Translations under genes and position numbers: made by a program
Shown: positions 57,949 to 64,000 of the stretch, piece after piece
How the letters are laid out: each line of letters begins with the position of its first letter
Position numbering within the stretch: position 1 is the first letter of the stretch
Source of the DNA: Aspidiotus rigidus
Taxonomy: Eukaryota; Arthropoda; Insecta; Hemiptera; Diaspididae
Assembly: GCA_035079385.1 (NCBI GenBank)
Contig: JAVHKY010000077.1
Span: 682,001 to 746,000, forward strand
Direction: 5' to 3'
Length of the DNA: 64,000 nt
The notes under the pieces: generated by a model
What the model saw: the letters and a program-made list of their open reading frames with translations, nothing else
What the model was told of the DNA's origin: nothing
Database searches by the model: none

Positions 57949-58439
57949 GCATTCCCATTGGATCCCCGTTGGGTTCCCTCGTTTCGGAGGTCTTTATGTC
58001 GAGATTCGAGGCTGACCTCTTTTCCTCGGGCCAGTCTTTCTTAAATCATGTTCACTATTGGCACAGATATGTAGATGACGTGCTATGTGCGTGGACAGGT
58101 CCCCAAGAACTCCTTGGTGAGCTTCTTAAGTATCTAAATGCTCAGTTCCCCTCCACAAAGTTTACTTTGGAGGTCGGTAATTCTACTATCAACTTCCTGG
58201 ACCTTAACATCTCCGAAAGAGATGGGACCCATGAGTTCGCAATATACAGAAAAGATACTTCGACCGATATTGTTGTCCACGGCGCGTCATTCTGCCCTGT
58301 CGCCTACAAAATAGCTGCTTTTAATAGTTTCATCCATCGACTCACTAATATCCCTTTGAGTCAAGTAGCCTTCCAGAAAGAACTACGTACTATCAAATAT
58401 GTACTTGGCTCGGGTAAACGAGGTCAACATGGACATTGA
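57879..58439 (+). pseudogene. PLE-E RT B and C boxes
   Basis: SPNFCKFNDKYFEFPGEVGI, then GIPIGSPLGSLVSEVFMSRF, HYWHRYVDDVLCAWTG and TINFLDLNISERDG. It shifts frame near 58405. Confidence 0.78.
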
Positions 58440-58627
58440 CCTGATGGTCCATAGGAAAATCACGCGGCAATGCCTTGATTCTACTACCTCCCTCCCTCGA
58501 GAGGGGAGTTGTGAAAGCAGAAAGCGGTGGATTAGGCTCCCCTTCCTGGGTCAGTTTTCGTCGAATTTGAGTCGCGTCCTTCGGCCCTTTCTATAATTTT
58601 AACGCATTAAAAGGCCTGTTCGTTAGA

Positions 58628-59017
58628 TTGAAAGACCCTATACCACCATTACAGAGGAGTGGGATTTATAGTATAAGGTGCAACGACTGTGACGGAATCT
58701 ACATAGGTGAGACCGGTCGCCAGCTCCAAATAAGAGTGGCTGAGCACTTGAAAGCCTGGAAAAAGGGCAAATTGGGGGAATCGGCCTTCGCAGACCATTT
58801 GATCACCTGTGGCCAAAGTTTCAGAGAGGGGTCAGAGACCCTCCTCCACGGAGAAAGATCGTATTTAAAAAGAATGGCGTTAGAAAATATCCAAATCATT
58901 CGCCACCTGAACAGCGATAACGTAACCGTACTTAACAGGTATATTCCGGACGAGGGATTGGTTGAACTAATTTACGAGTATGACTCACATCGCGAGGAGT
59001 CGTTAGTTCAATCATGA
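58628..59017 (+). CDS. PLE-E GIY-YIG endonuclease domain
   Basis: 129 codons. SGIYSIRCNDCDGIYIGETG, then RVAEHLKAWKKGKLGESAFA and NIQIIRHLNSDNVTVLNRYI. The domain is intact but separated from the RT by a 16-base deletion near 58590. Together with the inverted arm, two copies of this domain are present in the element. Confidence 0.75.
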   Translation: MKDPIPPLQRSGIYSIRCNDCDGIYIGETGRQLQIRVAEHLKAWKKGKLGESAFADHLITCGQSFREGSETLLHGERSYLKRMALENIQIIRHLNSDNVTVLNRYIPDEGLVELIYEYDSHREESLVQS

Positions 59018-59072
59018 GCTCACCGTTGTTTTCTGTCGTCGACTGTTCCTCTGTCAGTCGCTTTCTATTCTC

Positions 59073-59105
59073 CGCCCGTTGATGGCTTCTTAGCCGAAAG
59101 TGCTT
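59073..59105 (+). ncRNA. PLE-E hammerhead-like box
   Basis: CGTTGATGGCTTCTTAGCCG followed by AAAGTGCT. UUGAUG, a GGCU/AGCC stem and CGAAA. Inverted copy at 56001-56033. Confidence 0.35.
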
Positions 59106-59262
59106 GCGGTATCTTGTTTGTTTTATTTCTGCGGCTTTTTGCAAATTCTCTTCGCACATTTACTCTTTGTAGTATTTGTCGGTTGTCGTTCACTTACTCA
59201 TTGTGGTAATTGTCGTTCTCAATATGTCGGGCCGTAACTTGCAGGAACGAATCGATTCAATC

Positions 59263-59831
59263 GACACTTACCTTCCTCCAGGTTCAATTTTGTGCTCGTT
59301 TGACGTCGTTGGGCTTTTTCCCAACATCCCTAAGGCTACCACTATGCAACGAATAGGTAAATTGCTTGTGGAATCTGGTACTCCTCATAATGAATTTGGC
59401 GAATTTTTCGACCTGCTGAACGCCTGTTGGTCGCCTAATTTTTGCAAATTTCATGGCAATACTTTGTAGGGATCCCTATAAATTCCCCCTTGGGTTCTCT
59501 TATTTCGGAAGTTTGTATGTCCAAATTTGAGGTTGACCTGTTTTCTTCGGGCCAGGTTTTTTTGAATCACGTTTTCTATTGGCATAGGTACGTGGATGAC
59601 ATATTGTGCGCGTGGACCGGTCCTGCGGAGCTCCTTAGTGAGTTTCTCGCTTATTTAAATAGATTATACCCTTCCATCAAATTTACTCTGGAAGTTGGTG
59701 GTTCATCAATAAATTTTCTGGACTTATCCATATCTGTCATTGACGGTGTCCATGAAATCGGTATTTACCGAAAAAGTACTTCGACCGACATTGCTATCCA
59801 CGGGTCGTCTTTCGTACCTTTTGCCCATTAA
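59263..59831 (+). pseudogene. PLE-F, RT right part after nested insertion
   Basis: Resumes with DTYLPPGSILCSFDVVGLFP (A box). Then a shift near 59465, GIPINSPLGSLISEVCMSKF (B box, with Asn for Gly) and FYWHRYVDDILCAWTG (C box), SSINFLDLSISVIDG. It stops at TAA 59829-59831. Confidence 0.78.
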
Positions 59832-59906
59832 GTAGATACATTTAATAGCTTAATATATCGCCTCATCCAGCTCCCTCTGAGTGACGTCATTTTCAAAAAA
59901 GAACTC

Positions 59907-60497
59907 GTGACGATAAAGCACTTGGCTAGAGTGAATCAGGTCAAAGTGAACGTTGACCTTATGGTCCGGAGGAAACTTACAAGGAAAAGTCTCGATCCCA
60001 CAACCTCCCTCCCCCGTGAACTGCAGCTTGGTAGGCGAAAACGGTGGATTAGGCTGCCGTTTTTGAGGAGGTTTTCTTCGGAGTTGAGCCGTGTCCTCCG
60101 TCCCTTTGGTTTTCGGCCGGCATTTTATAGTGCCAATACTGTTAAGAGCCTTTTGGTCGAATTGAAAGATCCAATACCGATAGCTGAGATGGGCGGTGTT
60201 TATCGGGTGGCCTGTGGAGATTGCCCTAGCATGTACATAGGGATGACTAGCCATCAACTCCAACTTAGAGTTGATGAACACAGGAAAGCCTGGGAAAAGA
60301 GAAAAGTAGGCGAGTCGGCGTTTGCGGACCATTTAATTGAAAGTGGCCATAGTCCCAAAGAGGGGTCTGAAGTTCTCCTTCACAGGGAAAAATCATATTT
60401 CAGGCGCTTAGCGTTAGAAGAAATTGAAATTCATCGTCACCGAAATATTAAAGACATTACCGTATTGAACAGGTATATATTCCTGAGGTGGGATTGA
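59907..60497 (+). CDS. PLE-F RT tail and GIY-YIG endonuclease
   Basis: 196 codons. KRWIRLPFLRRFSSELSRVL, RPFGFRPAFYSANTVKSLLV, then GGVYRVACGDCPSMYIGMTS, the GVY ... YIG pair, with RVDEHRKAWEKRKVGESAFA. It ends early at IFLRWD by a shift near 60480 that cuts the last residues. This is the uninterrupted version of the region where PLE-B carries the 530-bp insertion, so it serves as the empty-site reference. Confidence 0.75.
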   Translation: MTIKHLARVNQVKVNVDLMVRRKLTRKSLDPTTSLPRELQLGRRKRWIRLPFLRRFSSELSRVLRPFGFRPAFYSANTVKSLLVELKDPIPIAEMGGVYRVACGDCPSMYIGMTSHQLQLRVDEHRKAWEKRKVGESAFADHLIESGHSPKEGSEVLLHREKSYFRRLALEEIEIHRHRNIKDITVLNRYIFLRWD

Positions 60498-60712
60498 TTG
60501 AATTAGTCTATGAGGATGATTCACACTTCGATGACTCGCTGGTTCAGTCATGACCTCCTCTTCGTTGTTACTCGTTCTTGTTGGTGGTGGGTTCAGTCGC
60601 TTTCTATACTTTGAGAATGGCTGTTTAGCCGAAAGCGCTCAATCTTGTGATATTTTAGTGCGGTTCGTATAATTTATCTCTTGACTCTTTTGAGTATTCC
60701 TTCGAAACATGA
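60498..60712 (+). repeat. PLE-F 3' end with hammerhead-like box
   Basis: TTGAGAATGGCTGTTTAGCC followed by GAAAGCGCT at 60611-60639, then TGCGGTTCGTATAA and a GACTC/GAGT hairpin shared with PLE-A and PLE-D ends. Confidence 0.6.
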
Positions 60713-61289
60713 ACCTTGTATCAAATTATTAACTGTATATATGGGTCTGAAAAGTGCCAAAGTTAAGCCCCTTTTTAAATGACTTTTTTTCGGGGTTATT
60801 TTTGCATGAAAATCTCTCTCTGAAGTGACAAAAGCTCTTATTTATGTGAAATTTTTTATAAATTTGCTATTTAAGTATACAAAAATGAAAAAATAATAAT
60901 AAGTGAAAAAGTTGTTTTCAAACTTTTTGGCAAAAATTTTAAAAAATAATAATAATAAGTGGAAAAATATTGTTTACAAAACTTTTTCGGCAAAGATGAA
61001 AGAAGAAAAAAAAATAATAATAAGTGTAAAAATTGTGTAGAAAACTTTTTTTGGACAACCTATAACAATATGGGAATTAACACAACAGGACTTTTCATTG
61101 ATGGACGACCTCTTTTTTTTCCGACAACGACGACGTTGCAGATTTAAATGATGTATTACTCCTCTTTTACGATAGAGAGCGCTGTGTCATTCTACCGCGT
61201 GATGGAGAAATGAATGAAGAGTAGAAAAAAACAAAAAAATGAAAAAAGGCATAAGTAAGAAAAGGAAGGCCCTTTTGCCGGAGACGCGT
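60713..61289. other. AT-rich region, no gene seen
   Basis: Three degenerate direct repeats of AATAATAATAAGTGGAAAAA type (60890-61040). No coding signal. Confidence 0.4.
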
Positions 61290-62430
61290 TCAATATTGCA
61301 ATGTTCCAAAAAGTTATGGTAATGTAATAAGAAAATCCGAGCAGTTTTCTGAAAAAATCATAATAATAATAACCATAGTAATGTTCTAAGCAAATCATAG
61401 CACTGCTCCAAAAAAATCCTGAGGATATTCTAAGTAAATCCTATTAGGAATGTTCTAGAAAAATCATAGCGATGTTTCAAAAAAATGCCAGCAGTATACC
61501 AAAAACAAAAAATCTTGGCCATGTTCCAAAAAACAATAGCGATGTTTCAAAACAATTATATATTTGCAAAGAATCATGATCATGTTCCAAAAAAATTGTA
61601 GGAATATTCCAAAAAAATCCTAAGGATGTTCGAAATAAAATTCTGAGTGTTCTAAAAAAATCTCAGCCATGTCTCAAGAAAATCATTACGTTGATCTAAA
61701 CAAATCTTAGCAGTGTTCCAAAAATAATCGTAGCAATTGTTCCAAAAAATCCAGCAGGTATCTCAAAAATGTTTTTAGAATGTTCCAAAACCTTCATTGC
61801 CACTTGAAAAAAAATCCTAAAGACGTTTGGAAAAAATCTTAGCGATGTTCCGAGGAAATGAAAGTAGTGTTCAAAAGCGCCTGGCAATGTTCCAAAAAAA
61901 TCCCAACGATATTCTAAAAAAATCCTTGTAGTGTTCCAAAAGAATGGCAATGTTCCAAAAAAAATCCTAAGGATGTTCCCAAGAAATCATAGCAATGTTT
62001 CAAGAAAATTCTAAGGATGTTACAAAAAAATTATAGGTATGTAGTGATATTTCAAAAAAGTCCTGCCGTCGTTCCAGAAAAATCATATCAAGGTTCCAAA
62101 AAAATCCTAGCAACGTTCCAAAAAATTTCTAAGGTTGTTCCAAAAGAGTAGAAGCAGCATTCCAAAAAAATCATTTCAATGTTCCAGAAAAATCAAAGCA
62201 ATGATCCCAAAAAAATTATACTTACTTGGTGATATTCCAAAAAAATCCCAGCTGTGTTCCCTGAAAATCCTAAGAATGTTACAAAAAAATTATAGCACTG
62301 TTCCAGAAAAATCATAGGAGTCTTCCAAGAATATCCCAGCAACGTTCCAAAAAAATCAAAGCAGTGTTTAAAAACAATTAGAGCAATGTTTAAAAAAAAA
62401 CCACAAGGATGTACTAGAAAAAGCAAAGCC
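61290..62430 (+). repeat. 22-bp A-rich minisatellite, about 50 units
   Basis: ATGTTCCAAAAAAATCCTAGCA repeated in direct orientation with spacing 21-24 (for example 61953, 61976 and 61998). Units vary in A number and in the last six bases. Confidence 0.85.
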
Positions 62431-62579
62431 AATTATTTTTCGAGCTCTTACTGTCATTGGTTTGTGGAATTTTCTTTCCCTTATTGTACACATGTGTGGT
62501 GTGCGTTTTTATTCTTTTTTGCGTACAATAAAATCCATGACTCAAAAAAAAAAACAGAAATCGTCAATTTGGGCCTTTT
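62431..62579. other. Short spacer, no gene seen
   Basis: Ordinary sequence between the minisatellite and the satellite-carrying repeats. Confidence 0.35.
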
Positions 62580-62815
62580 TTGAGAATCAACAGAATTGTA
62601 ACAGGGAACCTGCTTTATGGGGGGCTGTTTGAGAAATTTGCCGTGCGCCGTCCCTTGTCGCCGTCCAGCGAAAAACTTGGAAAAATTTCGACTCTCGAGC
62701 CATATATGATAGGAGAGGGACTTAGAAAAACGACGGCTTCCTCAACGAAGTTAAACGAGGAACGCAGGGAACCTGTTTTATGAGTCAAATGGGATTTGTT
62801 ATTGAAAATTCAAGG
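62580..62815 (+). repeat. Copy of the satellite-carrying element, compact
   Basis: TAACAGGGAACCTGCTTTAT, then CGTCCAGCGAAAAACTTGGA, one 45-bp unit, then ACGGCTTCCTCAACGAAGTT and GGAACGCAGGGAACCTGTTT. Same module order as the copies at 33.8 and 63.0 kb, with fewer satellite units. Confidence 0.6.
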
Positions 62816-63030
62816 AAGCCTAGACCTAGATAAAGCTAGTATAAAGAAGGCCTAGACCTACTATAACCCTAGTATAATATATTTTGAGAATCTAAATTTT
62901 TCTCGAATCTCCAGCTATATATGATAGCTCGAGAGTCGCAATTTTTTCCAAGTCCCCCTCCTATCATATATAGCGCGATAGTCGAAATTTTTTCAAGTCC
63001 CTCTCCCATCGTATATGGCTCAAGAGTCGA
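62816..63030. repeat. Satellite pieces in inverted orientation
   Basis: GGAAGCCTAGACCTAGATAA and ACTAGCTTTATCTAGGTC-type words, then two 45-bp units on the opposite strand (62915-63025). Confidence 0.5.
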
Positions 63031-63400
63031 AATTTTAACAGGAAACCTGTTTTATGAGGGGCTTTTTGAGAAATTTGCCGTGCGCCGTCCGCCATCCAGT
63101 GAAAAACTTGGAAAAATTTCGACTCTCGAGCCATATATGATAGGAGAGGGACTTGGAAAAATTTCGACTCTCGAGCTATATATGATAGGAGGGGGACTTG
63201 GAAAAAATGTCGACTCTCGAACTATATATGATAGGAGGGGGACTTGGAGAAAATTTCGACTGTCGAGCCATATATGATAGGAGAGGGACTTAAAAAAATA
63301 ATAAAGACGGCTTCCTTAACGAAGTTAAACGAGAAACGCAGGGAACCTGTTTTATGATTCGAATGAGATTTGGTATTGAAAATTCAAGGAAGCCTAGATT
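63031..63400 (+). repeat. Copy of the satellite-carrying element with four units
   Basis: TAACAGGAAACCTGTTTTAT start, GAGAAATTTGCCGTGCGCCG, four to five 45-bp units (63105-63285), then GACGGCTTCCTTAACGAAGT and GCAGGGAACCTGTTTTATGA with the trailing CAAGGAAGCCTAGA. Confidence 0.65.
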
Positions 63401-63720
63401 TGGAGAACCCCTCCTATCATATATACGAGTAGCTCGAGAGTCGAAATTTTTCTAAGTCCCTCTCCTATCATATATGGCTCGAGAGTCGAAATTTTTCCAA
63501 GTCCCCCTCCTATCATATATAGGTCGAGAGTCGAAATTTTTCCAAGTCCCCCTTCTATCATATATAGCTCGAGAGTCGAAATTTTTCTAAGTCCCTCTCC
63601 TATCATATATGGCTCGAGGGTCGAAATTTTTCTAAGTTTTTCGCTGGACGGCGCACGGCAGATTTCTCAAATAGCCCCCCATAAAACAGGTTCCCTATTA
63701 ACAGGTTCCCTGTTAAAATT
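63401..63720 (-). repeat. Inverted copy of the satellite-carrying element
   Basis: Five 45-bp units on the minus strand, then CGCTGGACGGCGCACGGCAG and CATAAAACAGGTTCCCTATT directly followed by a second AACAGGTTCCCTGTT box. With the plus-strand copy on its left it forms a large inverted repeat. Confidence 0.65.
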
Positions 63721-64000
63721 TCGACTCCCGAGCTATATATGATATGAAAGAGACTTGGAGCAATTTCTACTCTCCAGCTATCATATATAGCTAGAGAGTT
63801 GAAATTGCTCGACTTTCAAACTATATTACACTAGGCTTATACTAGCTTTATCTAGGTCTAGGCTTCCTTGAATTTTTTCAATATTTTCTCCAAATTCTTG
63901 GCTAAATTTTCTGAAGAATCTACCAAACATAACGAGACAGTTTCAAGAGTGTATTCACACCAGGGGCTAGCGTCAGAGATGAACATTTCGTAAAAAGTTC
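63721..64000. other. Window end, satellite remnants
   Basis: One more 45-bp-like unit and its inverted partner (63730-63810) and the ACTAGCTTTATCTAGGTCTA word. No gene seen. Confidence 0.4.

Larger units (their letters stand above)
55883..59262 (+). mobile_element. PLE-E, Penelope-like element nested in PLE-F
   Basis: GACACTTACCTTC is duplicated at 55870-55882 and 59263-59275, and PLE-F homology continues across. The arms 55883-56680 (inverted) and 58420-59222 (sense) match over about 800 bp, beginning TTGAGAACGACAATTACCAC. After the right arm a unique 40-bp tail (59223-59262, starting TATGTCGGGCCGTAACTTGC) precedes the target duplication. Inverted terminal-repeat arm plus tail is the layout described for Penelope and Athena elements. 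The coding part has one stop and several frameshifts. Confidence 0.88.

Noticed and set aside
62135..62432. 60-79-codon frames in the 22-bp array
   Set aside because: Open only because the repeat lacks stops in that frame.

Overview
The window looks like animal nuclear DNA, most likely from an arthropod: AT-rich, with one host gene split by GT-AG introns of 7 to 16 kb. It carries an R1-type non-LTR retrotransposon (a clade best known from arthropods), a second LINE with RNase H, many Penelope-like elements (PLEs) with GIY-YIG endonuclease, hAT-like MITEs, a Ginger-type transposon and several minisatellites. No rRNA, tRNA, CRISPR array or operon was seen. The species cannot be named from sequence alone.

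Layout. 1-2.3 kb: minus-strand gene with a signal peptide and an AAA-ATPase-like domain; its C-terminal PD-(D/E)XK nuclease half is broken. 3.58-6.88 kb: two Ginger-type DNA transposons about 120 bp apart, both with TGTTAC termini, a 4-bp TATA target duplication and subterminal arrays of palindromes. Only the second carries an integrase, with a cysteine-rich CXC tail. 7.1-9.7 kb: reiterated low-complexity modules. 10.4-50 kb: one plus-strand host gene (coding exons 10491-12083, 28144-28365, 36079-36265, 47273-47595; 774 codons, all junctions in phase). Its introns hold most of the mobile DNA: an I-like LINE (14.7-17.5 kb), a cluster of MITEs and foldbacks (17.9-21.3 kb), PLE-A (24.4-27.2 kb), a 26-bp minisatellite with PLE-B inserted in it (29.0-35.1 kb), PLE-C fragments (39.2-41.7 kb) and PLE-D (44.5-45.9 kb). 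51.7-54.9 kb: a 5'-truncated R1-like element with a 14-bp target duplication. 55.4-60.7 kb: PLE-E nested inside PLE-F with a 13-bp target duplication. 61.3-64 kb: a 22-bp minisatellite and a 45-bp satellite.

Most interesting: (1) the paired Ginger-type elements, whose palindromes keep the AT core but differ in the arms; (2) PLEs with an inverted copy of their own 3' end (121, 545 and about 800 bp) at the 5' end, each carrying a hammerhead-ribozyme-like core; (3) an unnamed insertion of about 530 bp that carries the 45-bp satellite and sits inside a PLE reading frame; (4) the unidentified host gene. No PLE or LINE copy has a complete uninterrupted coding region.
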